The translations under genes were made by a program, and so were the position numbers. DNA of 64,000 nucleotides from Lanius collurio. Taxonomy: Eukaryota; Chordata; Aves; Passeriformes; Laniidae. The notes below the pieces were generated by a model, which saw only the letters and a program-made list of their open reading frames with translations, made no database searches and was not told the origin of the DNA. Numbering within the stretch: position 1 is the stretch's first letter; each line of letters opens with the position of its first letter. The stretch lies in NCBI GenBank assembly GCA_020086605.1, contig JACBWW010000039.1, forward strand, positions 5,277,286-5,341,285. Direction: 5' to 3'. This document shows positions 37,402-50,100 of the stretch, one piece after another.

Positions 37402-37880
37402 GTCACAGAACCTCAGGGTGGCAGGGACCACAGCGGGTCCGTCTGGTGCCACCTCCCTGCTCCAGCAGGGCCATCCCAGAGCTCAGGGCACAGGGTTGTG
37501 TCCACACAGCTCTGCAATGTCCCCAGGGAGGAGACTCCACAGCCCCTCCGGGCTCTCTTTGGGGCCGGGCGCTGCTCAGGGCAGTTCTGCCTCCTGTGCA
37601 GGGGGAACTCCCTGGGCTCAGTTCCTGCTGGGCCCCACGGAGCAGAGCCTGGTCCATCCTCTGACACCTCTTTTTAGATTTTTATTACCGAGCCGTCTCC
37701 TCCCGAGGCTGCTCCGCCTCAGCTCCCTCAGCCTTCCCCTTCAGAGACGCTCCGGCCCCTCCATCGCCCTGGCTGTACAGCGGGGAGCCCGGAACTGCAC
37801 ACAGCGCTCCAGCTGTGCCCCACAGGGCTGAGCAGGAGGGCAGCAGCACCTCCCTCCCCTCGGCAGCAGCACAAACCCCT
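37402..37880 (-). mobile_element. CR1 LINE fragment beside ZDHHC15 promoter
   Basis: About 480 bases in reverse orientation match the 3' part of CR1. Landmarks, read on the plus strand, are GGTCACAGAACCTCAGGGTG, GGGAGGAGACTCCACAGCCCC, TTTTTAGATTTTTATTACCGA, CTCAGCTCCCTCAGCCTT, and GGAACTGCACACAGCGCTCC. The order is that of the CR1 consensus complement, so this is one insertion, more GC-rich than a typical copy. Its open frames (for example plus 37,310-37,831) are by-products. The right end lies about 160 bases from the ZDHHC15 start codon. Confidence 0.85.
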
Positions 37881-38021
37881 CAGCCGGGCGGGTTTTGGGG
37901 GAAAAGCGAGCTCGGAGTGAGGCTCCCTCCGCTGGGACCCGCCCGCCAGGGGGCGCCGCTGTACGCAGGCCGCTCAGCCGAGCGCCGAGAGCGCCGGCCC
38001 AGCCCGCGCAGCCGCGCGCCG

Positions 38022-38030
38022 ATGCGCTGA
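38022..38030 (+). promoter_or_regulatory. Minimal upstream ORF (Met-Arg-stop)
   Basis: ATG CGC TGA, ending 10 bases before the ZDHHC15 start codon and in a different frame. It would be in the 5' UTR if transcription starts upstream of 38,022. Such short uORFs can lower initiation at, or cause reinitiation on, the main ORF; the 10-base spacing is very short for reinitiation, so leaky scanning would be the main route. Confidence 0.6.
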
Positions 38031-38040
38031 GGGCGGCGGG

Positions 38041-38158
38041 ATGGCGCTGTGGCGGGGGCTGCGCTGCTGCCGCCGCGCCTTCGCCTGGCTGCCCGTGCTG
38101 CTCATCGCGCTGCTCCTGCTCTGGTCCTACTACGGATACGTCTGCGAGCTCTGCCTCG
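38041..38158 (+). CDS. ZDHHC15: ZDHHC15 exon 1 (coding part)
   Basis: Encodes residues 1-39 and the first base of codon 40: a short cytosolic start with a twin cysteine (C9, C10) in R-C-C-R-R, then the first membrane helix ([12 protein letters not shown]). The donor is CCTCG|GTGAGC. Confidence 0.95.
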
Positions 38159-41100
38159 GTGAGCGCCCGCCTACGCCCAGCGGGGCCCGCCCGCCCCGGG
38201 CCGCGCCTCGGCACTGCCGGGGCCCCCGCGGAGCTTCGGGCGGGGGGCGCGGCGGGCTGGGGACTTCGGGGCTATTCCCTGTCTCCTTCTCCTCTATCAT
38301 CCCACCTCCTCCTCTTCTCTCCTTCTCCTCTCTTTCTCCCCTTCCTCTCCGTTCTTCTCCGCCTCCCGTCCCCCCGGTGTGAGCGGGGCCCCGCGCCCGC
38401 CCCGGTGCAGCGCCGTGTCCCGAGGCTCCCACCCCGGCAGGGATGCGTGCAGAGGGACAAACACTTCATGACGGGATTAATGAGGGGTTTAGGGCGTGCT
38501 GCCCTGTTTTCCACAGGGTTTGTAACCCGGCCGGGCTGGGTGCGGGTTGTGGGTGCTGTCTGTTAGTCATGAGCCCTTGTTCTGTGTGTCCCTGTCAGCA
38601 GGGAGGTGGCGTTTGAGAGGGCTGGGAGAGTGAGCCCACAGTGAAAGCCGCTGTTGGGATTTGATAACGTCCAGATGTGATTTATGAGCTAAACGGTAAC
38701 AAACGTCAATCTGTGCCCTGCCTTACAATCGTTTTACGTTTATACTCTGTAAAGGAAAGAAATAGGTTACGTGAAATCACATTCAGGAGCGGAGTTGTTA
38801 CAGCAGCACTGAAAACCCTACCTTTTAGAAAAGGAAGTTTTATGCTGCCTAGTAATTGTATATTTAATGTAGCAATATAACTCTACAGTGAGTTACAAAG
38901 TTTCTTATGTTTCTTATTTCTGGTGGAGTGTGCTGCTTAAAAAAAGGGTTGCCAGGTCTGGCAGAGAGAAGAGCTGGAAGCTTGGATTTGTAAAACTGTG
39001 AGGAAGAGATGTGGCTCCTCAGGACAGAGTAAGGCAGACAAAGGAAAGTGGAGGTCACAGAAAGGATAGTCTGAGATGTTCCTGGGGCAGGAGCTGCCTT
39101 CTGGTGCTGCACAAACATAAATCAGGTGTTTGTTAGGGTTGGCAGTGCAGTGAGACCAGTTGCTTTTTCTTGATGGGAACTAGAATGAAATGCAGCTTAG
39201 CTTCTTTGGTCTGTTTTAATCAGCAGCTTGGCAAAGCTCCCAAACACTTCATCACATTTATCCCATCTCTGAGACTGTGGGCTGTTTCCTTCAAGAGTTC
39301 ACATAGAATGATATCTCTGAGGTGCATGTAACTGTCATTAGAACATGTGACAAAAAATGTAGAGTGTTTTCCTGAATGCTGCCAGTCTTTTGGAATGTGC
39401 TGTGCAAATTCAGTAACACTGAACACGGGCTGATCCCAGGTCTCAGTGCAGCTGTTAGAGGAGACTCAGGTGATGTGAGTGAGGTTTGGATTCGGGGCTG
39501 TGCTGCTCTGCAAGTGCTGGTTCAGCTGCCAGGAGCTCAGCTCACTGCCTGCAATCACAGCTTAAAATCATTCATTTGCCCACACCCACCAATCTTTTTT
39601 TTTTTTTTTTGCCCCATTTCTCTCTCATCTCTTTTATTTGCGTGTGGAGGAGTTTGTCTCTGTGGAAGTCGAAATGACTGAATTATTTCAGGATTTAAGC
39701 ATGAACTGTTGGCCTGTGCTATTTCTTGCCAACCATCTCCCAGGACATTGTGTCTCTCCACATTTCTAACACAGTGAGGCTTGCTGAGCTGGCTGCCTCC
39801 TCTCAGCTGCTGGGAGCATGTAAATAGTGACTGCTTTGTCTGGAACCTTGGTTTGCATCTTCAGTTGTGCCGAGCCCTGTCTGGGAGGCATCTCCTGATG
39901 CTGGGTTTGAGCTCTCAGTGGCTGGGGTGGCCAGTGAGTCATAGGAGGAGGCCTCAGTTCTCATTTGGCTGGTGGTTGCTGCTACAGTGACAATGATCCT
40001 GCCATAGAACCTTTTATATCATCTGTCTTTATGGTCTTTTCTCAAGTAAAATCCTCAGCAAGGCCCTGCTGCAGGTATGGTCAGGAGGGAGCCAGGCAGT
40101 GTTTGTGAAAAGCTCATCATTGCTTGATTGGCAGCAAAACAAAGGAAAAACTAAAGGTTTCCTAACAGTCTTGTTTACCTGAAATTGAGTGGGCAGAGAC
40201 ACAGCAAAGATTCAGTTTCTTTTTTCATCTACACTTCTGTGTCACAGAGCTTTGTCTTCCAAGCAGTGCTCTGTCAAAATATCACAGAATTCTTTGTTTT
40301 CATTTTAAGAAAGCTGTCCTTGTCTCTTCTGTTAAACTTGGATGCTGGCTTTTAAAATAATGGATGGATTTTCAAATAGTCACCACAAGCAGACATTGAA
40401 CAATGTACCTTTTGGTGGTTGCTCAAAGGGCTTCTGTAAGTAGGGGCTTTTCTCTCATTTTGGTGAAGTAAGAAAGGGTTGTAAAATTTCTGCTGGTAGG
40501 AAGTGTAAAAACAATGGAGTCATTGCAGTTGCTGACTTGGCCAAAGCTGAGAAATTTATAACTTCTTAATTATTCTGATGCAGAAATGCTTTGGGACAAC
40601 GCTTACAGTGGAGGGTCAAGACCACCTAGAGTAGAAAGCAGCTACAAGTATGTGGTAAATGCAGGGAGATGCATCTTGGCCAGGTGCTTGAGGAGCCCTG
40701 GTGATCTTATCACTGTCACCAGAGGATTGGTTGTGTCATATTTCTAATGCAAAATATACAGAATATATTTTGTAAGCAGGGAAAATACAGCACAAGCAAC
40801 AGTTATGAACATCTTGCTGTGGGTGTGTGAGTGAGGGAAGAAGAGTTGTTACGGATGCTTTTGATTTGATGCTGAACTGTGGGTTCTCTCTTCGCCTCTT
40901 GAATTTGAACTTTTTTTCCTAAAATGGCTGTTTTTCACATAGAAATGTTGTTTTTCACAAACTTCTATTTGCTTTGTGGACACATGTTTTGTTTATTTTC
41001 TTTTCCAGTGACGGTGAGCAACCCTGTGGAGAAAGGTATGTGTGATAATTTATTATTTGACATTCAACCCTTATGTATAAAGGATTCACCAACGGTCTGG

Positions 41101-44100
41101 GTGAAACATCAGAAATATTTGATGTTAATTTTTTAAAAGTACATCCTCTTTCAGAGTTTCCTTCCTGTAATTGCACCCTCCTGAGGGTTCACACTGCACG
41201 CTGCACCTTGTGGGTGCATTGGGAAATGCCCTGTTTAGTCATAGTATGGGCAGAAGATGGAAAAGCTTTGATCCTCTGACTCTTCAGGAAAAGCTCTGTG
41301 TGTCTGTGCACACCCACACACCTCTTCTCCCTTTCCCTTGCACTGCTCCAGAGCTGATTTTACAAGCCAAACAGAAAATACTAGTTCCCATCTGCAGCCC
41401 TCTTGGGGTTTTTTTGCTGTTCCATTTGATCTTTCAGTGAAAGCTATTTTTGACAAACCTTTTCTCTCAGTTCTGGTGCCCACTAACAGAACTTGAGTCA
41501 TAGCACAGCAGGATTGCTCAATGACCCGTGTGTTGGTGGAGACAACAGCCCTGTTCTAAGAATAAGGAGTCAGTGGCTATTTTAACATTCTTCCCCTTAT
41601 TTCCTGGAGTTGCTTTGGATGCTCTTGGCTGATCCAAGTGTTCTCTCAGTGACTTTCTTCTTCTGGGGTTATGAAGGACAGAAGTAAGTGCAGTGTAAGT
41701 AGTTCCATGAAGAGCAGTGCCAGCTGACATTTAAAGATCTTCCAGATTGCTGCATCCAGTAAATTCACTTTCCCCACAGAGCAGTTCTAATGTTTGAAAT
41801 TGCTACAGAGAAACTGCAGAAAGCAGGATGTTAATGATGTTAATGACTACTTAGCAGAAGAAAGTTAATAGTTGCCTAATCTATTAGTGCATCTCCAGGT
41901 CACCTTCCTCTGACTTGCTGCTGGGCTGCTTGATGAACAAAATTAAACCTGTTGCAAGATTTATCTCCTTCCATATTAATTAAAATGGCTGAGCTCCACC
42001 TGCATGTAGTGTAGGGATAACATCTCAAACCAGCTTGGAGCATGAGAATGACTTAGCTGTGATTCACAGCTCCTTCCCACAGTCCATCACATCCTTGTGA
42101 GTTCTGTTCTGTCATTTGCCATCTCATTAGAAAAACTCACTGATGAATCTGGCCTTTTTTACCAATTTTCACACAGGAAATGAAGTGTTTTGACACAGTT
42201 AAGAAGTGTTTGGATTTTAGATTTCTCTTTCCAAGTTGTTATTTTAATCTTAGTTTCTAGAATTTGAAGCTTAAATGGGGGAAACGAGATTGTTATTGCA
42301 GTTAAGTGATGTATTTAGATAAAACTATCTTGTAACTGGTAATGTCTCAGTGAGTTGGCTGTAAAGGAAATGGCAGGCAGTCTGTGGAGCTGCAGGACAG
42401 CTCCTTTGGCTCCCTGTCCATGGAATGCCTGCTAATGCCAAAGGCTCTGGTGTAAGACTGCTCTGACATGTGCTGGTGTCTGCTGGTTTACAGTTCTTCC
42501 TCAGTAATCACAAGACCTATTTTGCTCAATATGAGGGAGTTTTTCCCGGTTTATTTTATTGTGTCAACCGTGGCAAATGTAAAAGATGTTTAATAAGAGA
42601 TCTGGCTTTTTCTGGTGACATAAAGCTCATGTTATTTCTCCCTGCTTTCAGAAGGAGAAGGTGCAGAAGTGGGCAGTGCCCACTCTGCTTCCCAACTGCT
42701 TTTAGTAGCAACTGAAGCCCAGTACTGGGAGATGCTGGGCCATTGCAAAATTAACCTTTACACTGCTCAGCACCAGGCAGTTCTGCTGGGCCTGTGCCTG
42801 GGGAAGGGACAGGAATCCTGTCATTCTCAGTGACACAGGGTTGTCACCTGCCCTGAGGGACAGTTCTCTTACAGCTGCATGTTTCTCACCCACAGAATGG
42901 GATGAGGTGGAGCAGGGGAGGCTCTGAGATTGGCCACCCCTGAGCTCTGGGATGCTGCTGACCCTGAGCCATAAGGTTTAGCTGGACTGCAATAATGGGT
43001 GGCACTGGGTGAACATCTGTCTTTTCTTTCTTTTTTTTTTTTTGCATTGTTGTGAAAAATTTGAACAATGCCCATTATGGATTAAACCTTTGCTTAAGAA
43101 GTCATTGTTCTGTTTCTGGTTTTTCTTTTCTTGTTCTGTTTTTAGTGGCCTATCTTGTAGTATTCCATATTCTCTTTGTGCTCTTTGTGTGGACATATTG
43201 GAAGTCTGTTTTCACTCTCCCAATACAACCAGGCAAAAAGGTAAGAGACCCAACACCTTTCATTCCTTGCAAACCAAAAGCAGAGAAGTTAAAGGGAACT
43301 CCACAAATCCTTCAGTCTAGTTGATCTAGAGAGCAGAGTCAGAGGCAAATGTGTTTTAATTGTTTTCTACCAATTATTTGTCATGTTGTTTGGATTGGTA
43401 GATTGAATTTTTTTAATTGCACTTTATTTTATCTCTCTATGAAATACTAATAAAACACTGTTTGAAGCAACAGAATGTTTTAAAAATATAAAACTGTGAT
43501 TGGAGACAGGCTCTTACTCACTAGAGGTGTGTCATAAAGGTGAGTAATGATATTCATCAAAGGCAGCAATAGGAACAATCCTAGTAAGATGTTTTATGAG
43601 CCTTAATTTCACTTCTTCATTTCTTATTGATGTCTCACAGTATTCTGGCTCTCTGGCACTCACTACCCCCCTTTATCTTCTTACCAACCACATTTTCCCA
43701 CCCGATTAATCTCAGGAACACGAGGTAAAAATGTTTCCAAGCTCACCTGTGTTTGAAGTGCTCCCCATGGGTGACTGTGCTCTCTGGCTGTGCCTGCAGT
43801 TCCACATGTCCTACGCTGACCAGGAGCGCTACGCCAGCGCCGAGAGGCCCGAGGGGCAGAGGCAGATCCTCGCCGAGATCGCCAGGAAGCTGCCGGTGTA
43901 CACGAGGACAGGGAATGGAGGTCAGCTCAGCACGGGGCTCGTGGCCCCAAATCCACCCTCACACACTCCAGCAGCACAGGCTGGTGCTCAGAGGGTGCTG
44001 CTGACCAGCAGCATTCCCAGTGCCACTGCAGGCACCCACTAACTGCTGTGCCAGGGGTTTGAATGCCTTTGCTCTCAGGGAAAACAAACAAAGCCTTGAA

Positions 44101-47100
44101 CCCTCCCATGCAGTGCAGTGGCAGGTGCTGTCTTTGAGAAGCAAGATGTTACCACATGGGCTGTCTGTGTTTAGAAATAACAATAGAATAACCAAATCTC
44201 TCATAATTTTTACTTAAAATGGAGTCTGGCTTAGAGATGCAGAACATCTGTGATCAGTTTTCTGGACTGTGTTCAGTGATTAAATGCCTGTTCAGTGATC
44301 AACTCCCTTCACAGCTTAAAGAAATCTGTGTTCACACTGGAGGCTCTGACCTGCTCATTTCTGCCAGGCAGGCTGAAGAACTTTGAAGTAGACAAGTGGA
44401 GTAAATAGAGAATTATCAAAATGAAGTGTAGGTTGTCTGAATAAATGGGGTAGCAAGTGTGCAGTTTTGGTTTGTCACTCTGGAGATGTATGGTTTAGAG
44501 CAAATTTAGGTTAGAGGTTAGGAAGAAATCCTTCCCTGTGAGGGCGGTGAGGCCCTGGGACAGGTTGCCCAGAGAAGCTGTGACTGCCTCTGAAAGTGTC
44601 CAAGGCCAGGCTGGACAGGGCTTGGAGCAACCTGGGATAGTGGAAAGCATCCCTGCCCATGGCAGGGAGGTGAAAAAATCTGAACTTGAGAGTCCCTGCC
44701 AACCCAACCCATTCCATGGTTCTATGATTTTATACTTTCTCTATTGTTGCCCCATCTGCAAATGTCCATCAGAATTCTGAGTGTTTCTTACCTGATTGTG
44801 ACCTGGCAGCAAACACCAGCTGCAAACCCAGTCACCTGCTGCAGTGATAGAGGAAGGAAAAAGTTAGGAAAAGGGCACAGGATGAACTGACACATGAAAA
44901 AAAGAGCACTTTTCCATTATTTGGTGTTAATTTGTCTCTGATTCCAGGGATTCGGTTCTGTGACAGATGCCAGCTGATCAAACCTGATCGTTGTCACCAT
45001 TGCTCTGTTTGTGCCATGTAAGTTACTGGTTGTCCTTCACCAAGTGCAGTCACCACAAGGTTCTCTGAGTGGGCTGCTCCTTCAGGTGCCTTTTGATACA
45101 AAAAGGTGCCCCAGGGTGTCTGTTCCAGCTGCAGCCAGCAGTGCTCTAGGGCAGGAGTCAGGTTCATGGCCCTTTATCTACACAAGACCCAAGGACAGTG
45201 CTTGGTCTTCAAACACTAAGAAGTGTTCCATCTTAAAATTTTACGTACCTTAAAAAACCAAGAGACTATCTAAGTATGTATCATGTACAATCTCTCAAAA
45301 ATCAAAGGGTTTGCTACTGATCTGCAGTTGGTAATGAAATACCAATTAGGAATTTTCCATTTTTCTTTTTTGTCCTTTTGCAGGTGCGTGCTGAAAATGG
45401 ATCATCACTGTCCATGGTATGTCCTAGATACTGGTTTGTGGCCTTCTGAAAGGAAAGGCTACTTACATATATTTTTGTATGCCTCTCATGTCTGAATGTC
45501 TCTCACATTTTAGGCCATTCATCTCTTTAGTTTGGGAAATTTATAAAATAATTGCACTTTGAAATTGCCTGAAATGATATTTTAACAAATCATTCATGAT
45601 TGCTCCATAACCCATGTGTAAAATTGCTATTATATTGATAAAATTTAAACCCCAACTGCTAATTCACTCTTTACCTATTATTAAAGTTTGTAAAGAACTC
45701 CAGCTTAGCCTTTCCTTTGGGCTCTCTGAGAGTTTCAGCTGCACTTGGGGTGCTTTCAGTAACATTTGCACGTGGATTGTTTCTGAACAATCTGGTCAGA
45801 GACAGTCTGTGCAGAGAGCTGCATGGATTAATTGAGCTTTACACTTTTGAGAATTGCTGCCACTAAATTTCTTAAACTCCTCCTTTTTTAAGGAAAAAAA
45901 AAAGGAAGATTTAAGAAATCGGAAGCAACACAAACATTTCCCTACCTGAACCTCCCCAGTGATCAAAATTGTAGAGGATTTTCCAAACCTGAGTTCTGAC
46001 ACAAACACCTGCCAGGGTGTTTTTGTACATCCCCTTGTTCCTTTCTAGAGTTGTCCTGTGCTGGAGAATTCTACCCAAAGGTGGGGTTAGTTGGGCTGTG
46101 TGTAAACAGGCAGTGCTGAGGTGGCTCCTGAGATCTGCAAATGAATAAATGAATAAAGTAGCACAGAACTCCCAGACCTGATTCCCTTGGCAGGCGAGAC
46201 CCAGACAGGAGGAATGAGTTCCTGCCTCTGGGACCCATTTACCTGTGGTACCAACCTTAAAACAGTTCCAAACCTCTGAACTGTGCTTCTCCTGGGCCCA
46301 CAGGCAGGGCTTGAGTGAAAAGCAGAGCCTTCAGTTCTGTTCCCTGTCGGCCACTGAGGGGAGCTGCTTCTTGGCGAATTCGGTTGTGTGATCACGGGCT
46401 TTAAACCCCCCCAAAACCGGTCGTGCTCATTGTGTTACAACCACCGTGTGCTGCACAAATGCTGATTTCAACTTTGCTTTTGTCCTCCAGGGTGAATAAC
46501 TGCATTGGATTTTCTAACTACAAATTCTTTCTACTGTTCTTAGCCTATTCTTTGTTGTATTGCTTGTATATTGCTGCAACAGTCTTCAAGTATTTCATTA
46601 AGTATTGGACAGTAAGTCATGAAATCCGGTTCCTTTTTCACCTGCTGTGAGTCTCGTGGGCTTCAGTGGCTCTCGGTGCTTTGTGGCTGTCAGGCAGCGC
46701 AGGGGCCGCATTTTCCTGGGAGGTGTTTCCTGGGCCCTTTGGGAGTGCAGCTCCTGCTGGATGTGCAAAATGCACACAGCAAGCAGCCTTCAGGAACTTC
46801 AGACTGCAGATTGGCTTCTGGCACAGAGGTTCTATCCCTTCCCTGGCCTTGTGCTTGCACGGGCGTCTCTTGCAATGTTTGGCATTGATGTGTAAGATCC
46901 CAGAATTGATTTGTACCTATTTACTGAGAAGAAAACCATGGGTCAAAACACCCTGTTCATTTTCTAGCCCACGCAGGCCTCCTTCCTCAATTTAAAACCT
47001 GTGTGAACCAAAGCAGGCTTTTATTCAGTTATTGCTGATTGTTTGCATGCAAGCAAGGGCAGCTGATGGCTCCAGTAAGACACTGCCCTTGGCCTCCAGC

Positions 47101-50100
47101 TTCTGTCCCCTCTGCTCAGTAACTCTGTGTGTTTGTGTTTAAGTAATTTTGCTGTGCATTAATTGTTCCCCACATTCAACAAGCTACAGCCCTGAGCCCT
47201 GGAGGTCCCCAGAGCCTGTGTGTGCTGCTGCTGGGCACCTCTGGTGCTTGACTCTTCTGCTGTAGAGGAAAAGGAGCCTTTCTTCTGCTTAGAAGTTCCC
47301 ACTTGGCTTTTAAACTTTCCCCACCCCTCTGTGCTCAGTTCTAACAGTCCCTGAGAGCTGCAGAGGTCAGGTTCTCTGGGCTTACCTTGAGCAAGGTGCA
47401 GAATTTTAATGTATGCACAGGAAACTCAGCAGAACTTAAAGAGGGCTTCAAGAGCTCCTGCCTGCTTATTTCCCACGGGCACAGGGTGTTCCTCCTGCCC
47501 ACCTGGGCAGCTGTGGTGGGCTGGCCCTGAGCCATACAAAGAGTTAATAACACCCCCTGCTCTTTGTGCTGTGGTACAGGAGGGGAAATGGACCACATTC
47601 ATTTCTTTGTCTCTTTTTGCTTTTTATAGTAAGGTTGACTTTTGTCTATAAAAGTTTGAGAACTCCCAATAGGAGTTTTAGAAATTATCTTTCTTTAAGT
47701 ACAAAGAATTTCCATCTTTAATTTGTTCCTATCACTTGTCCTGTGTTGCTTTCCTTTCCAGGGTGAGCTGACCAATGGACGTTCCAAATTTCACATCCTT
47801 TTCCTTCTCTTCGTGGCAATCATGTTCTTTGTGAGCCTCATGTTTCTGTTTGGCTACCACTGCTGGCTCGTCAGCAGGAACAGATCCACTCTAGGTGAGG
47901 CTCTTATGTCTGCCCCCTTCCAGTAAGACACACCAAAGATGCTGTAAGAAGAAAAAAAGAGAAGGAAAAAGGCATTTCTTCTATTTCTGTATATTCCTGC
48001 TGCTTTATGAGGGGAGGAAGATTTAAGATCTCGGTACAAGCTGCAGAAATCTGTCACTGCAAATGAGCTGCATTTGTCAGCTGGTGTGCCAAAAGCTTTG
48101 TTAGGGAAACCAGAGCCTTAAAGTGTAGAAGTCCAATTATAAAAATGTTATGCATATGTAAAACTACATTTGCTGTGAAATGAGTGCAGCTTTTTGGGAA
48201 TAATGGTTTGTTATGCTCCTGTGCTGAATTCCAATCCATCTTAGTGAGGTTGGGAAACACCATGTCCATCTTCACTGATAAAGGCTAAGAAATTGTGACT
48301 GTAAAACCAAAGAAATTATCATCTAAAATAATATCATTTTCCCAAGTAGTTTCTTTGCCTTTCCTCAGATAAATGTTCACTTTCAAAGCTTTTTGGATAA
48401 AGTTTTAGAAGAAAACAGAAACTATCAAGAGTGAGCAAATATTCTGATTTTATCAATTTATTTACTTCAAAACTCATTTCATGGGGCACTGAAGCTCAAC
48501 TATCCCAAGATATCAGACCTGTGCAGCAGCTGAAAAGGGAGATCAATTTGCTCCTAAGGCACTCAAGGTTTTTCTCCCCATTCTTAATTTTATGCCTCAC
48601 CACAACCCAGAGTTTATTTGCATTTGTTTGTCCCCAGTTCATTGTAACATTAATGACTGAAGTGATTTAAACCCACAGTGCCACTTCTGGAATGTGCATT
48701 GAAGACCAACCCTATTTCATTCTGCAGAGTTTTTTACCTAGAAACTTTTACTCTCTGAATTTCATCAAATCTCACAGAATGAAAGATCTTTTAACTCCAT
48801 TCTCTGGACAAAACAACCCATTGTGGGTTGGTTTGACTGTTCTCTGGGTTCAGTTGCACAACCAAATTCCTGCCTTTGGTTGGAAAGTCTTTACAGGCTT
48901 TGCAAAATGGGAAAAACTATTGTTTTGAAACTTTGTAGTGCTGTGTCTCCATTATCTGGTGAATCACCTTGTCTTTAGATGGCTACAAGATGCACAACAC
49001 TGTTTCAGAGTGTTTGCCATTGATTTTCATTTTTTTTCCACTGAAATTGCCTCTGTTTGCAGAGGCTTTCTCAGCTCCAGTGTTTCAAAATGGCCCAGAT
49101 AAAAATGGATTCAATCTTGGCTTTGTGAAGAATCTCCAGCAAGTGTTTGGAGAAGAAAAAAAGCTCTGGTTGCTGCCTATTGCCTCTAGGTAAGTAATAA
49201 TCAAGTCAGTGCTAAAAGCTGATAAAATTACAGTTTATCCCATTTTGTGTACAGGTTTAGGTCACAGCAAAGTGGGAATTTTGTGTGTCTCAGTAAGAGT
49301 GGGGCCATTTTCTATTGGATGTCACTCAAACACAAAGTGTGATTTCTGCCCTGAAGAATCTGTGGGATAAATTGATAAAATATATACCTATTAATTGGTC
49401 CTCTTTCATAAATGTTTTCCTTAGTTTCCCCCCTCTCTTCTAGCTGTCCACAAGTTAATTTTTCCATATCCATATTCAAATGACTTGATCCAATTAGCAC
49501 ATTTACCTTCAGCTAAAAGTTACTTGATTCCAGGCCATAAGTTTCAACTTTTGCACTCCAGAGACCTTGAAGAAATTGAGAACCAAAACAAAAGACAAAC
49601 ACAGTACTTTTCAAAGCTTAAAGATGATTTTAAGTAAACATGGGAAATTGTGGCAACAGAAAACTCTGTTTGTAGAGAAACTGTCATCCTTTAGAGTCAC
49701 CTGCTGTTTTTGCAGTGTCCCTCTCTGCTTTTTTCCATGCAGCCAGGGGGATGGACATTTTTTCCCAATGAGAGCCTTGAGTGAAGCTCAGAACCCTCTC
49801 CTGACAAATGAGGAGCAATGGGAAGAGGATGGAATAGATGAAGAGCCTCAGGGTAAGGAAATTAGTTGTCCCGACCTACAGTGGCCAACAGATGAATTAA
49901 AGAGCTAATCAAATAAAAAAATTGCTTTGGTTAAATCCCTGGGCAGCTCTGACTTGATTAATGAGCACAGACTAAAAATAAGCTCTACTTTGGAATCAGT
50001 TCTTTCTTTTTTTTTTTAGCAGCTTTCTACTTGTGACTGAGAGGGTGTTTCAAGGGTTAGAGAAATTGAAATTGCCTCAAACTGAGAGTATTTATATGTA

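Larger units (their letters stand above)
37880..38260 (+). promoter_or_regulatory. CpG island and probable ZDHHC15 promoter
   Basis: Very GC- and CpG-rich DNA (dense CGC, GCG and CCGCC strings) surrounds the first coding exon, with no obvious TATA box. This is the usual architecture of a broadly expressed vertebrate gene, and transcription probably starts between about 37,900 and 38,020. The exact start site cannot be read from sequence. The left edge merges with the CR1 fragment, so part of the promoter or 5' UTR may be transposon-derived. Confidence 0.7.

Noticed and set aside
36831..37677. Frames of 125-211 codons spanning the N gap
   Set aside because: Most of their length is undetermined bases.
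37310..37831. 173-codon and overlapping frames on both strands upstream of ZDHHC15
   Set aside because: They lie in the CR1 fragment; the translation is a by-product of the transposon's GC-rich sequence.
37741..38566. Long frames on both strands in the CpG island (157 codons minus, 223 codons plus)
   Set aside because: High GC removes stop codons. The plus frame overlaps real ZDHHC15 exon 1 in another frame.
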